A DNA stretch of 64,000 nucleotides from an uncultured Steroidobacter sp. (GCF_937958065.1 NZ_CALFXI010000097.1:1-64000), one strand, 5' to 3'. Numbered from the stretch's first letter, positions 16,910-26,199 are shown. Made by a program: numbers and translations. The notes: a model not told the origin generated them from the sequence alone.

Positions 16910-18922
16910 TCAGCTCCGCACCGCCGCCAGCTGCCGCGTGCGCTCGTCTTCGGCGCGGACGACATCTTCCAGGGTCAAGTGATATTCCCGGTTGTAGTTG
17001 AAGGTGTGATAGATCGTGTAGCCGACCAGCCCGATGAAGCTCGCGATCGCCAGCCACCACATGTACCAGACCATGGCGAAGCCGAACACCGTGCTCAACA
17101 CCGCGAGGATGAATCCCGCACCGGTGTTGGCCGGCATCAGAATCGCCCGGAAGCCGGACAACGGGCGCTGGTAGCCGCGTTGTTTCATGTCCCACCACGC
17201 GTCGCCGTCATGCACGATCGGAGTGAACGCGAAGTTGTAAACAGGTGGCGGCGACGACGTGGACCACTCCAGCGTGCGTCCGTCCCACGGATCGCCCGTC
17301 GTGTCGCGCAGCTCATTGCGCTTGCGGAAGCTCACATAGAACTGCACCAGCATCGCGCCGATGCCGATCGCGATGAGGCCTGCGCCCACTGCCGCGATCT
17401 GGAACCAGATCTGCAGCGACGGATCCTCGAAGTAGCGCAGCCGACGGGTCACGCCCATCAAACCCAGCACGTACAGCGGCATGAACGCCACCCAGAAGCC
17501 GATCACCCACAACCAGAACGACACCAGCCCCCAGAACCGGTCCAGCTTGAAGCCGAACGCCTTCGGGAACCAGTAGTTGATGCCGGCGAACAGGCCGAAC
17601 AGCACGCCGCCGATGATCACATTGTGGAAGTGCGCGATCAGGAACAGGCTGTTGTGGAGCACGAAGTCGGCCGGCGGCACCGCCAGCAGCACGCCCGTCA
17701 TGCCGCCGATCACGAACGTGAGCATGAACGCCACGGTCCACATCATCGGCAGCTCGAAGCGGATGCGGCCCCGATACATGGTGAACAGCCAGTTGAAGAG
17801 CTTCGCTCCGGTCGGGATCGAGATGATCATGGTCGTGATGCCGAAGAACGAGTTCACGCTCGCGCCCGAGCCCATCGTGAAGAAGTGATGCAGCCACACG
17901 ATGTAGGAAAGGATGGTGATGACGACGGTCGCGTACACCATCGAGCTGTAGCCGAACAGTCGCTTGCCGCTGAAGGTCGAGGTGACTTCGGAGAACACGC
18001 CGAACAGCGGCAGGATCAGGATGTACACCTCCGGATGGCCCCAGATCCAGATGAGGTTGACGTACATCATCGGATTGCCGCCGAAATCGTTGGTGAAGAA
18101 GTTCGTGCCCACGTAACGGTCCAGCGACAGCATCACCAGCACCGCCGTCAGTACCGGGAAGGCCGCGACGATCAGCACGTTGGTGCACAACGAGGTCCAG
18201 GTGAACACCGGCATCTTCATCAACGTCATGCCCGGCGCGCGCATCTTGATGATGGTTGCCAGCAGGTTGACGCCGGATAGCAATGTTCCCACGCCTGCTA
18301 TCTGCAGCGCCCAGATGTAGTAGTCGACGCCAACGTCGGGACTGTATTGAATGCCCGAGAGCGGCGGATACGCGAGCCAGCCCGTGCGCGCGAACTCGCC
18401 CACGAACAGCGAGAACATGACCAGGACCGCACCCGCAGTGGTCATCCAGAAACTGAAGTTGTTGAGGAACGGGAACGCCACGTCGCGCGCGCCGATCTGC
18501 AGCGGCACGATGTAGTTCATCAGGCCCGTGACCAGCGGCATGGCGACGAAGAAGATCATGATCACGCCGTGTGCGGTGAAGATCTGGTCGTAGTGATGCG
18601 CGTTGAGATAGCCCTCCGAGCCGCCGAACGCGATCGCCTGCTGCAGTCTCATCATGATGGCGTCGGCGAAGCCACGCAGCAGCATGACGATGCCGAGGAT
18701 CATGTACATGATGCCGATGCGCTTGTGATCGATGGTGGTGATCCACTCGCGCCACAGATAGCCCCACAGTTGATAACGCGTCACGCCGGCGAGCAAGGCG
18801 ATGCCGCCGATCGCCACGGCAACGAACGTCGCGACCAGAATGGGCTCATGCAACGGCAGCGCTGCAAAACTCAGCCGGCCAAAGATCGGATCCAACACGG
18901 GCAACTCTGCTTGAGACATCAT
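16910..18922 (-). CDS. cyoB: Cytochrome bo3 ubiquinol oxidase subunit I
   Basis: About 670 residues with around 15 membrane helices. It reduces O2 to water using ubiquinol and pumps protons. Quinone-site residues known from E. coli are kept in MLLRGFADAIMM (Arg and Asp) and AHHYDQIF (His). The heme ligand is in FTAHGVIM, CuB and its Tyr crosslink are in WGHPEVYILILP and LHHFF, and the second pair of heme histidines in IAHFHNVIIG. A TTG-ATG-ATG run (18925-18917) makes the exact start uncertain. No cyoE (heme O synthase) follows in the cluster. Confidence 0.96.
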   Translation of the reverse strand: MMSQAELPVLDPIFGRLSFAALPLHEPILVATFVAVAIGGIALLAGVTRYQLWGYLWREWITTIDHKRIGIMYMILGIVMLLRGFADAIMMRLQQAIAFGGSEGYLNAHHYDQIFTAHGVIMIFFVAMPLVTGLMNYIVPLQIGARDVAFPFLNNFSFWMTTAGAVLVMFSLFVGEFARTGWLAYPPLSGIQYSPDVGVDYYIWALQIAGVGTLLSGVNLLATIIKMRAPGMTLMKMPVFTWTSLCTNVLIVAAFPVLTAVLVMLSLDRYVGTNFFTNDFGGNPMMYVNLIWIWGHPEVYILILPLFGVFSEVTSTFSGKRLFGYSSMVYATVVITILSYIVWLHHFFTMGSGASVNSFFGITTMIISIPTGAKLFNWLFTMYRGRIRFELPMMWTVAFMLTFVIGGMTGVLLAVPPADFVLHNSLFLIAHFHNVIIGGVLFGLFAGINYWFPKAFGFKLDRFWGLVSFWLWVIGFWVAFMPLYVLGLMGVTRRLRYFEDPSLQIWFQIAAVGAGLIAIGIGAMLVQFYVSFRKRNELRDTTGDPWDGRTLEWSTSSPPPVYNFAFTPIVHDGDAWWDMKQRGYQRPLSGFRAILMPANTGAGFILAVLSTVFGFAMVWYMWWLAIASFIGLVGYTIYHTFNYNREYHLTLEDVVRAEDERTRQLAAVRS

Positions 18923-18925
18923 CAA

Positions 18926-20074
18926 TTACCGCGAGCTCGTGGAATCAAGGGTGTCCGCGAGCAATGAACCGGAACGTCCGGACGCAGGCCGGGGCAGCCC
19001 CGCACCTCGCAACGGCGAGCGATCGACCTGCGGCAGCAGGTCATCTTCGAAAGTGCGAACCGTGGGCGCCGCGCAGATGCCGATGACATGGGACTGGTCC
19101 GCGCCGAACACGGCGCGCGGCAGATCGCCCGAATGCCGGGCCACGTTGTAAACGCCGGCCAGGCCCAGTCCGCCGCGATCGTCGATCGCCATCATGTCGT
19201 GCATGCACATCTTGCCCGGCTCGACGCACATGCCGACGACCAGGGAATAGAGCTGTTCGTCGACGGTGGAGAAATATCGCACCGGCTCGCGCTCCGACGG
19301 CTTCGCGAGTTGCAAATAGGCGTCACGAGTCAGCGATTGTTCGGCGGCGCGCGCCGTCGTCACCCAGCGTTGAAACTCGGTGTCGCTCACGCTGCGCACC
19401 TTGAATTTCATGCCCGAGAAGCCGGCGCCGCTGTAGTTGGTGGAATAACCTTCCGACTCGCCTGGCTCGTTCAGCACCCCGTGCAGGCGCGTCTCCATGC
19501 CCGGCATCGCGTAAATCATTCCAGCCAGGTGCGGCACGTAGAACGCGTTCATCACCGACGAGGCGGTGATGCGTAACGACAGCGGCTGATTCACCGGCAC
19601 CGCCATTTCATTGACGGTGGCCACGCCATACTGCGGATAGATGAACAGCCACTTCCAGTCGAGCGCGATCACGTCCACCTGCAAGGCGCGCGTGTCCTCG
19701 GGGATGGGCTGATTGGCCGCGAGCCGGTCGAGCGGACGATAGGGATCGAGCAGATGCGTCCCCAGCCAGGTCAGCGCGCCCAGACAGATGACGATCAGCA
19801 GCGGGCATGACCAGATGACCAGCTCCAGGCGCATCGAATGATGCCATTCGGGCTCGTAGCGCGCCTCGCGGTTGTTGTGCCGATAGCGCCAGGCAAAAAT
19901 GACAATGAGCACCATCACGGGAATGATGATGATCAGCATCAGCCAGGTCGAAATGACCAGCAGATCGCGCTGTTGAGCCGCCACGTCGCCGCCCGGGTTG
20001 AGCACGACCATGTCACAGGCGGACAACGCTGCGAACAGCGGCAACACTGCGAGATTGCGCACTCGACGATTCAT
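18926..20074 (-). CDS. cyoA: Cytochrome bo3 ubiquinol oxidase subunit II
   Basis: A 382-residue lipoprotein: signal peptide with lipobox LSAC, two membrane hairpin helices (about 35-60 and 80-105), then a periplasmic cupredoxin fold. The domain carries WKWLFIYPQYGVATVNEMAVP, typical of quinol oxidases, in place of the CuA ligands of cytochrome c oxidases. It heads the cyoABCD - SURF1 - regBA unit. The ATG at 20074 gives the proper lipoprotein signal; upstream in-frame codons do not. The last 60 residues are a poorly conserved tail beyond usual CyoA. Confidence 0.93.
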   Translation of the reverse strand: MNRRVRNLAVLPLFAALSACDMVVLNPGGDVAAQQRDLLVISTWLMLIIIIPVMVLIVIFAWRYRHNNREARYEPEWHHSMRLELVIWSCPLLIVICLGALTWLGTHLLDPYRPLDRLAANQPIPEDTRALQVDVIALDWKWLFIYPQYGVATVNEMAVPVNQPLSLRITASSVMNAFYVPHLAGMIYAMPGMETRLHGVLNEPGESEGYSTNYSGAGFSGMKFKVRSVSDTEFQRWVTTARAAEQSLTRDAYLQLAKPSEREPVRYFSTVDEQLYSLVVGMCVEPGKMCMHDMMAIDDRGGLGLAGVYNVARHSGDLPRAVFGADQSHVIGICAAPTVRTFEDDLLPQVDRSPLRGAGLPRPASGRSGSLLADTLDSTSSR

Positions 20075-20135
20075 CGATACATGCCTGAAACCCAGCCTAG
20101 AGACGCACAGCATAGGGACCGCGAGCGCGCTGCGA

Positions 20136-20156
20136 CATTGGGCGTTTTGCCCAATG
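20136..20156. promoter_or_regulatory. Perfect palindrome between cyoA and the MFS gene
   Basis: CATTGGGC and GCCCAATG form an exact inverted repeat around GTTTT in the 135-bp divergent gap. Flanking GGGACC (about 20115) and GGTCCC (20155-20160) add a second, wider pairing. A TATAAA at 20178-20183 is a likely -10 for the rightward MFS gene, putting the palindrome near its -35. It could be an operator for RegA or another regulator; the protein is unknown. Confidence 0.5.
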
Positions 20157-20209
20157 GTCCCCGTGCCTTTCCGAAGCTATAAAGGCTGCATGATCCGTAG
20201 GAGTGAGTT

Positions 20210-21541
20210 ATGACTGCCGTGCAGTCCGGTGCGCCCACCTCGTCGCTGGAGCGCGATGCCCGGCGGACCAACGAAGCGCATGCCGGCGAAGTCCGCCCCG
20301 GTGACATCGCGATCGGTGTCATCATCGGCCGTACTTCGGAATTTTTCGATTTCTTCGTTTATGCCATCGCCTCGGTGGTGGTGTTCCCTAAGCTCATCTT
20401 TCCATACGTGGATGCGTTGACGGGAACGCTGTACTCGTTCGCGATCTTCGCGCTGGCGTTCGTCGCCCGCCCGTTCGGTACCGTCATTTTTACCGCCATC
20501 GACCGGACCTACGGGCGTGGCATGAAGCTCACGATCGCGCTGTTCCTGCTCGGGACTTCGACGGTGGCGATCGCCTTTATCCCCAGTTATGAGGATATCG
20601 GCGTCGCCTCCGCCTATTTTCTGGGCGTCCTGCGCATCGGTCAGGGCCTGGCGCTGGGCGGCTCGTGGGACGGCCTCGCCTCGTTGCTCGCGTTGAACGC
20701 GCCGCAGAGACGACGCGGCTACTACGCGATGATTCCACAGCTGGGCGCGCCGCTCGGCTTGATGGTCGCGAGCGCGTTGTTCGCCTACATCATCGCTCAC
20801 CTGTCCGCCGAGGACTTCCTCGGCTGGGGCTGGCGATATCCGTTCTTCGTGGCCTTCGCCATCAACGTCGTGGCTCTGTTCGCACGACTGCGTATCGTGG
20901 TCACGCCTGAATACACCAAGCTGTTCGAAACGCGCGAGCTGCAGCCGCAGCCCATTCTGGAAACATTGCGCCACGGCGGCAAGAACATCGTCATTGGCGC
21001 GTTCGCGCCGCTGGCCAGCTTCGCGTTGTTTCATATGGTGACCGTGTTCCCGCTGTCCTGGGTGTTTCTGTACACGCAGGAAGGACCGGCACGCTTCCTG
21101 GTGATCGAGGCGATCGGCGCCGCCTTCGGTGTCGCCGCGATCATCGCGTCCGGCTGGCTGGCCGATCGCGTCGGTCGTCGCACGCTGCTCGCCGGCACCG
21201 CCGCGGCGATCGCGGCATTCAGCGGCTTCGCCCCGCAATTGCTGGCCGCCGGCGAGCTCGGCGAGCTGGTGTTCATGATCTCCGGCTTCCTGCTGCTCGG
21301 CCTCGCCTTCGGCCAGGCCTCGGGGGCCGTGGCTTCGAACTTCCAGCTGAACTATCGCTACACCAGCTCCGCCATCACGTCGGATCTCGCATGGCTGTTC
21401 GGCGCCGGCTTCGCCCCCTGGGTCGCGCTCGAGTTGTCGAGCCGCTTCGGCCTCGGCTTCGCGGGCGCCTATCTGCTGTCCGGCGCAATCGGCACGCTCG
21501 TGGCGTTGTATATCAACCGGCAGATGGTGCAGGATCGCTGA
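20210..21541 (+). CDS. MFS transporter, metabolite:H+ symporter type
   Basis: A 443-residue transporter with 12 predicted helices. IGRTSEFFDFFVYAIASVVVFPKLIFP at the first helix and the 2-3 loop AIDRTYGRGMKLTIAL (G-R-G/D-K type) place it with the metabolite:H+ symporter family (ShiA, ProP, KgtP relatives), importing an organic acid, osmolyte or similar solute. The substrate cannot be read from sequence. AGGAGTGAGTT precedes ATG 20210. It diverges from cyoA across a palindrome-bearing gap, so shared control with respiration is possible. Confidence 0.88.
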   Translation: MTAVQSGAPTSSLERDARRTNEAHAGEVRPGDIAIGVIIGRTSEFFDFFVYAIASVVVFPKLIFPYVDALTGTLYSFAIFALAFVARPFGTVIFTAIDRTYGRGMKLTIALFLLGTSTVAIAFIPSYEDIGVASAYFLGVLRIGQGLALGGSWDGLASLLALNAPQRRRGYYAMIPQLGAPLGLMVASALFAYIIAHLSAEDFLGWGWRYPFFVAFAINVVALFARLRIVVTPEYTKLFETRELQPQPILETLRHGGKNIVIGAFAPLASFALFHMVTVFPLSWVFLYTQEGPARFLVIEAIGAAFGVAAIIASGWLADRVGRRTLLAGTAAAIAAFSGFAPQLLAAGELGELVFMISGFLLLGLAFGQASGAVASNFQLNYRYTSSAITSDLAWLFGAGFAPWVALELSSRFGLGFAGAYLLSGAIGTLVALYINRQMVQDR

Positions 21542-21948
21542 ATCACGGACAGCCGCTGCGCGGAGCGGTTCGATGGATTCACCCAGCAGACATCCTCGGG
21601 CGGCCACGATCGTGGCACCAGGACAGAATCGTTTATCCGAACCGCGGACGCGAGCCTCGATGCGAAACATCCGGCGGCAATTGCCCCGATTCCGGCCCGC
21701 CTTACGGATGGCGGGCGCCGGCGCCGCGTCGTCATATAGATCACCGCTCCTCTGCGAGCCGGTGTCGCCAGCGCGCTGAGCGGCCGGTGCGGACACCAGC
21801 GGCGGAAGTTGATCCATGTTACGAGCATGCGCGCAGCTATGGTCGCGTTGTCGAAAACTGTACGGCGTCCCAGTCCGTGGGCAATCCTGAATCTGCCGTT
21901 CGCGGCGTCGATTCGTAGCGAACAGCAACGACATGCCAGGGTGGCCAC
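21542..21948. other. 407-bp gap without a recognised gene
   Basis: Both strands carry only short frames with arginine-rich or shuffled composition. I see no RNA gene, terminator with T-tract or clear repeat. It should hold the promoter of the response regulator at 21949. Confidence 0.5.
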
Positions 21949-22308
21949 TTGAGCGATGTGATCCTCGTCGTGGACGACGATGACAGCATGCGTGCCAGCA
22001 CGATGCGTTTGTTGATCGCTCGCGGCTATGCCGCGTTCGCCGCCAGCACCGGGGCCGAAGCGGTCCAGCTGGCCGCGGCGCTGGCGCCGGATGTGATCTT
22101 GATGGACTTGCACCTGCGCCACGGCAGCGGCCTGGAAGCCGCTCGACAGATCAAGGAGAAGCAGTGGCTCGCGCACATACCTCTGATCGCGCTGACCGCG
22201 ACGCCGCCAGAGTGGGACGAGAAGCTGCAGTTATTCGCCGCGGTGCTGGTCAAGCCCTGCCCGACGGCGCAGATCCTGGACGCGATCGAAACCGTGCTGT
22301 GCCGTTGA
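21949..22308 (+). CDS. Single-domain response regulator
   Basis: A 119-residue receiver domain with no output domain. The acidic pocket is VDDDD, the phospho-acceptor Asp is in VILMDLHLRHGSG (near residue 53), Thr is in IALTATP, and the conserved Lys in VLVKPCP. Such CheY-like proteins relay phosphate or bind a partner. The start is TTG at 21949 with AGGGTGG upstream. No histidine kinase is adjacent. It ends 4 bp from the convergent DUF4136 gene. Confidence 0.85.
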   Translation: MSDVILVVDDDDSMRASTMRLLIARGYAAFAASTGAEAVQLAAALAPDVILMDLHLRHGSGLEAARQIKEKQWLAHIPLIALTATPPEWDEKLQLFAAVLVKPCPTAQILDAIETVLCR

Positions 22309-22312
22309 GCGG

Positions 22313-22885
22313 TCAGGGACTGGACGGTTGGGTGGGCTGCCTGGGAAAACGCTCGAATACCTGCCGCACGACTTCGTTGATGGCCGGTTCCGGATTGTTC
22401 CGCGCCTTCTCGTTGATGCGGCCGACCGCGATGCCTTCCCACACCAGGCGGCTCGTTGCGCTGTCGACGATATCCACATTGAGCGTGCCCTCGGTGTAGT
22501 TGTCCACGCTCGTGGACACTCCCGCGCCCCAGCCGTACATGCCGTAACGATAACCGTAATAGCCGCCAGGCGCTGGCGTCTCGGTCACCTGCACCTTGTC
22601 CCTCGTCTGCACGTGGATGTTGACCAGCAGTTCCGGGTTCCCTGTCTTTCTGAAGCCGCGCAGCTGCATCTCGTGCTCGATAGCCGCTTTGATATAACGT
22701 GTCGCAAACGACTCGTACGCCGGTGCACGCCTGGTGACTTCATCGAAGAAGCCGTAGGTCTGATACGTCGAGAAGTCCGCCCCCGGATCGGTATTGGAGC
22801 GGATGGTCGGCTTGCTGGCACACGCCGACAGCAACGCCACCGCGATCACCCATCCGTATCTCACGATTGCCCTAGCCGCGTTCAT
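22313..22885 (-). CDS. DUF4136 lipoprotein
   Basis: A 190-residue protein with a lipoprotein signal (VIAVALLSAC, Cys22). The mature part has the DUF4136 pattern: DFSTYQTYGFFD early, IKAAIEHEMQLRGFRKTGNPELLVNIHV, a GYYGYRYGMYGWG glycine/tyrosine loop, and NVDIVDSATSRLVWEGIAVGRI. It is probably anchored in the outer membrane facing the periplasm; function unknown. It is convergent with the response regulator. Confidence 0.85.
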   Translation of the reverse strand: MNAARAIVRYGWVIAVALLSACASKPTIRSNTDPGADFSTYQTYGFFDEVTRRAPAYESFATRYIKAAIEHEMQLRGFRKTGNPELLVNIHVQTRDKVQVTETPAPGGYYGYRYGMYGWGAGVSTSVDNYTEGTLNVDIVDSATSRLVWEGIAVGRINEKARNNPEPAINEVVRQVFERFPRQPTQPSSP

Positions 22886-22940
22886 GGCCGACCTCGCTAC
22901 TGGTCCGCGGATGATCGTTTCGAGCAGTGCTGGCGAGCTA

Positions 22941-23777
22941 TCAATTTATCGCATTCGCGGTCAGTGCCATCCGCGCCTGCTCCTGGTAACGCTCTGCCGA
23001 GGCGCGCACGTTGCCGTCCTGGATGTAGAACGGCGTCTGCGCTATGTACTGCAGGACTCGCGGCACACCGAACTCCGCAATCAACGGGCGTATCAGCATC
23101 GAGCCGCCCAGCTGCTGCACGTCGCGATAGGCGACATCGCCCTGGCGCCAGCCCCGGGCATTCGCCTCCTGCAGATCTTCCGGCCAGATCAGATCGATCC
23201 GATTGGTATTGAAGAAGGGCTGCACCTGTCGGCGCGATGCCTCCACGCCGTAGACCAGCATCTCGCAGCCCAGACGTTTCTCGATCTCCAGCGCCGCGCA
23301 GTCCTCGTGCGGCCAGGAGAGCCCCTTGCGATGCGCGGCCTCCTGCAAATGGGTCATCCACAGTGCGTTGTCGATCAGCTCGATGACGGGCAACAGCGCG
23401 CGGATGTCGTCGTTCTTGTAATAGGGCCAGTACGCCTTCGCCCAGGATTTCACGCCCCGGTTGACCGAGCTGAGCACGCTTCGACGGAAGATCAATGTAT
23501 GTCGGTCCGGATCGTAGGCCACCGGACCGTCGCGCGGAAAGAAAGTATCGTCCCGACGCGCGAAGTCAACGGTGATCTTCTCGCCCGCCCCGTCCAGGAT
23601 CGGCCCGAGCGCCAGATCGATCGCTGTCACGCGCATCAGGACCAGGTCGAAAAAACGCCGCTCCGACCTGCTCGCCGGCGTGGACACTTCGAGCTTGTCC
23701 GAGGCGCTCGGCACTGAACGTTGTGCAGGACTCGTCGCCGCGATGGCAAGGAGCAGCGCGACGATCAGCAGTCTCAC
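22941..23777 (-). CDS. Exported protein of unknown function
   Basis: A 278-residue protein with a Sec signal peptide (VRLLIVALLLAIAATSPAQ). I recognise no family. Notable are MTHLQEAAHRKG, with an H-x-x-E-x-x-H arrangement, and EDCAALEIEKRLGCEMLVYG with two Cys and acidic residues; together they recall, without matching, the layout of gluzincin-type peptidases. The GTG start at 23777 overlaps the AraC stop (GTGA), so its translation is coupled to that regulator. The open frame further upstream is an overlap with araC. Confidence 0.65.
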   Translation of the reverse strand: MRLLIVALLLAIAATSPAQRSVPSASDKLEVSTPASRSERRFFDLVLMRVTAIDLALGPILDGAGEKITVDFARRDDTFFPRDGPVAYDPDRHTLIFRRSVLSSVNRGVKSWAKAYWPYYKNDDIRALLPVIELIDNALWMTHLQEAAHRKGLSWPHEDCAALEIEKRLGCEMLVYGVEASRRQVQPFFNTNRIDLIWPEDLQEANARGWRQGDVAYRDVQQLGGSMLIRPLIAEFGVPRVLQYIAQTPFYIQDGNVRASAERYQEQARMALTANAIN

Positions 23778-24754
23778 AGTGGCTCCGCCACGGCGACCCG
23801 CGTCGGGGCCGCGACACAGTTGCAACCGTTGCTGTGGGCACGGCCGCTCGCGCGCCCGAGCGTAATCGAGGGCAGCTCCCCGAACAGATCGAAGTAGTCC
23901 TTGGAGAACTGGCTCAAGTGCCAGAAGCCCCACTGCAACGCCAGCTGTGTGATCTTGCCGCTGGTGTACGGCGATGAGTACAACTCCCGGCGCACTCGGG
24001 ACAGCCGGGCGCAGCGGATATAGGTGATGGGCGAGACGCCGAAGATTTCGCGGAAGCCATACTCCAGCGCCCTTGGGCTCGAGTAGCTGGCCTGACAGAC
24101 GCTGGCCAGCGTCAAAGGTCGGTCCAGATGGTCATCGATGTATTGCCGTGCCCGGACCGCAGCCTGACAGCGCGCGGCCGATGCAGTCACGGTGGCATCC
24201 TCGTCGCGCGCCTGGCTGAGCCATCCGTTACATAGATCCAGCACCACGCCGCTCGATGATCCGTTCTCCGCCGCCTCGATCATCCGTCGCGCACAGCTGT
24301 CGAACGTTTCCAATCCGGAGGTCGGTCCCCGCAGGAAGCGAACTCCTTTTCCAATCACCTTGCCCGGGTTTCGATCCGGCATCGATACGAACCAGGACGC
24401 ATATCCCCCCTCGGTGCACATGACCAGCTGCGTCGGCCCGTGCGCGAGCACGATCTGGCCCGGCCCGATTCTGGCCGTACCCGCTCGCGCTCGCCCCCGA
24501 ACCGGCGCGACCATGAGCAGACGACCGGGAGGCACATCGAGCCACTCGACCTTGTGACGATCCGCGCTCAACTGACCGACAGCGATAGTTTCCAACGCTG
24601 CGAACTCGCCGAATGAAGAAGCCATGCCGCGCTCGAGCTGCACGTAGCGCACGCTCATGAAACGAGCGAGCTGCTCCGACGCCTCGTCCAGGCCATGGGC
24701 ATGTATCCGTGTCACGACGGCATTGAGCTTCGGCGGCGGTGAGCTGGTGTGCAT
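23774..24754 (-). CDS. AraC family transcriptional regulator
   Basis: A 326-residue regulator with an N-terminal sensing region (about 1-215, including LERGMASSFGEFAALETIAVGQLSADRH, AraC-binding-like) and two C-terminal helix-turn-helix motifs: LTLASVCQASYSSPRALEYGFREIFGVSPITYIR and ITQLALQWGFWHLSQFSKDYFDLFGELPS. The ATG at 24754 is chosen by the domain start. Coupling to the exported protein downstream suggests that protein serves the response it controls. The inducer is not predictable. Confidence 0.88.
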   Translation of the reverse strand: MHTSSPPPKLNAVVTRIHAHGLDEASEQLARFMSVRYVQLERGMASSFGEFAALETIAVGQLSADRHKVEWLDVPPGRLLMVAPVRGRARAGTARIGPGQIVLAHGPTQLVMCTEGGYASWFVSMPDRNPGKVIGKGVRFLRGPTSGLETFDSCARRMIEAAENGSSSGVVLDLCNGWLSQARDEDATVTASAARCQAAVRARQYIDDHLDRPLTLASVCQASYSSPRALEYGFREIFGVSPITYIRCARLSRVRRELYSSPYTSGKITQLALQWGFWHLSQFSKDYFDLFGELPSITLGRASGRAHSNGCNCVAAPTRVAVAEPL

Positions 24755-24903
24755 GGGCCCTCGAGCGTGATCTGTTCCGGTGTAGTTCAGAACATAGGTA
24801 GCGCGGCGGCTCGTTGCGCGAGAACCGGTACGGCGTGCTCGGGGCGTACCCATAGTACGCACGCACGCGCCACGGTCGCACCCGGGCCCTGCTGGTTACC
24901 GCC

Positions 24904-25563
24904 TCAATAGCGGTACTCGAAGCCGAGCTTGATCTGGTCGAAGTCCGGCGTGCTGGTGGCCTTGCTGTAATCGAACCAATGTTTCTCGTACGCCAGCCGC
25001 AGCGTCAGCCCGTTCGGAAAGTCCCAGCGCCCGCCGACACCCGCCTGATACACGAAATCATCGATCGACTTGGTGCTCTGATAGGGCGTGCAGATATAGC
25101 CCCACCATGGATCCCACCAGCAGCCCACCTGCACGCGGCTGTTCGGAATATTCGTATCGACCCAGCTCCAGCCCACGCCCGCATTCACGAAGGGAGTGAG
25201 CGGCCCGGGCAGGAAGTTGTAGTTGGCCCAGATGCGCGGCGTGAACGCTTCCAGGTCGCCCGAGACGTCGGCCGTCACACCGGGAAACAGCCCCGACTGC
25301 AGCGTCGCATCGTAATTGATCGATTGCCAGTCGAGCGCGAACGCCAGCTCGAAATGTTCGTTGAAGCGGTAGCCGAAAGTGAGCGCCACGCCCAGGTCGT
25401 CATTGAGCGAGACCCGCGAGCCCCCTTCGAAGTTCACGTCCTTGCCGAATTGATAGATGAGATTGACGCCCATGTCCCAGCCGGGACCGCGGTTCTGGCT
25501 CTGCGCATGCGCCACATTGAACAGACTTGCCACGCACAGACAAAGAACAGCCATCGTTTTCAT
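24904..25563 (-). CDS. OmpW-like outer-membrane beta-barrel protein
   Basis: A 219-residue barrel with a signal peptide (MKTMAVLCLCVASLFNVAHAQ), about eight strands with the OmpW-like IWANYNFLPGPLTPFVNAGVGWSWVDTN, a loop containing two cysteines (GCWWDPWWGYICTPY), and C-terminal GFEYRY. OmpW-type proteins are small hydrophobic channels. It follows another small barrel gene by 12 bp in the same direction, and the two are probably co-expressed. Confidence 0.75.
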   Translation of the reverse strand: MKTMAVLCLCVASLFNVAHAQSQNRGPGWDMGVNLIYQFGKDVNFEGGSRVSLNDDLGVALTFGYRFNEHFELAFALDWQSINYDATLQSGLFPGVTADVSGDLEAFTPRIWANYNFLPGPLTPFVNAGVGWSWVDTNIPNSRVQVGCWWDPWWGYICTPYQSTKSIDDFVYQAGVGGRWDFPNGLTLRLAYEKHWFDYSKATSTPDFDQIKLGFEYRY

Positions 25564-25575
25564 GCGGGTCTCCGT

Positions 25576-26199
25576 TTAGAAGCGCCATGCGCCCGTGAGC
25601 CACAGCGCGTAGGGATCCTCGAGGTCTTTCAGATCGAAGCGCTCGTACTCGATCTTGAGGTTGATGTGATCTATCACTGTGACACCGACGCCAACGCCGT
25701 ACGTGAATGCATCGCGGTTGGTGTCGGTGTTGATGACGTCGCCGTTGCCGGCGCCGACATTGTCGAAGTTGACCCGGAGCTTCACATCGTGCCAGTACCA
25801 TCCGGCCTTGGCGGAGAGCTCGAACACAGTGATCGGCAACGTACCGATCAGATACGCGCCGAAACCGGAGAGCTCGACCGAGTAATGGCCATCCGATCCC
25901 ATCGCATTGAAGTCGCCGCGCGGATTGCCCAGATCGATGTAATCACCCTCGAGCGCGAGCCACTTCATGAAGCGCCAGCCGACGAACGCCTTCCAGGCCG
26001 CGGGATCGTCGGTGCTGATGTTGCCGATGACATCGGTAACACCCTGCGCGTTCTCGATGTCGACGTTGAACTGGCCCCAGCCCGCGCCAAGATAGAAGCC
26101 GGAGTCGTTGTCGTCCGCCGACGCCGCCGTCGAAAAGCACGCGGCTGCGAGCACGATGGAGGCGTAGCAGTAAAAACGCGGCAGCGAGGTATGCATCAT
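25576..26199 (-). CDS. Small outer-membrane beta-barrel protein
   Basis: A 207-residue protein with a signal peptide (CYASIVLAAACFSTAASA) and the OmpA/OprG-like pattern GFYLGAGWGQFNVDIE...VGWRFMKWLALEGDYIDLG...IKIEYERFDL, ending in TGAWRF with terminal Phe. No C-terminal peptidoglycan-binding domain is present. Role unknown. First of a two-barrel unit; 175 bp separate it from the MscS gene upstream, long enough for its own promoter. Confidence 0.72.
   Translation of the reverse strand: MMHTSLPRFYCYASIVLAAACFSTAASADDNDSGFYLGAGWGQFNVDIENAQGVTDVIGNISTDDPAAWKAFVGWRFMKWLALEGDYIDLGNPRGDFNAMGSDGHYSVELSGFGAYLIGTLPITVFELSAKAGWYWHDVKLRVNFDNVGAGNGDVINTDTNRDAFTYGVGVGVTVIDHINLKIEYERFDLKDLEDPYALWLTGAWRF

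Noticed and set aside
16895..18280. Long plus-strand frame opposite cyoB
   Set aside because: Composition is dominated by His, Arg, Gln and Glu with no fold-like pattern; it mirrors cyoB codons.
20177..21934. Long minus-strand frame opposite the MFS gene
   Set aside because: Shadow of the MFS transporter; translation is low-complexity and charged.
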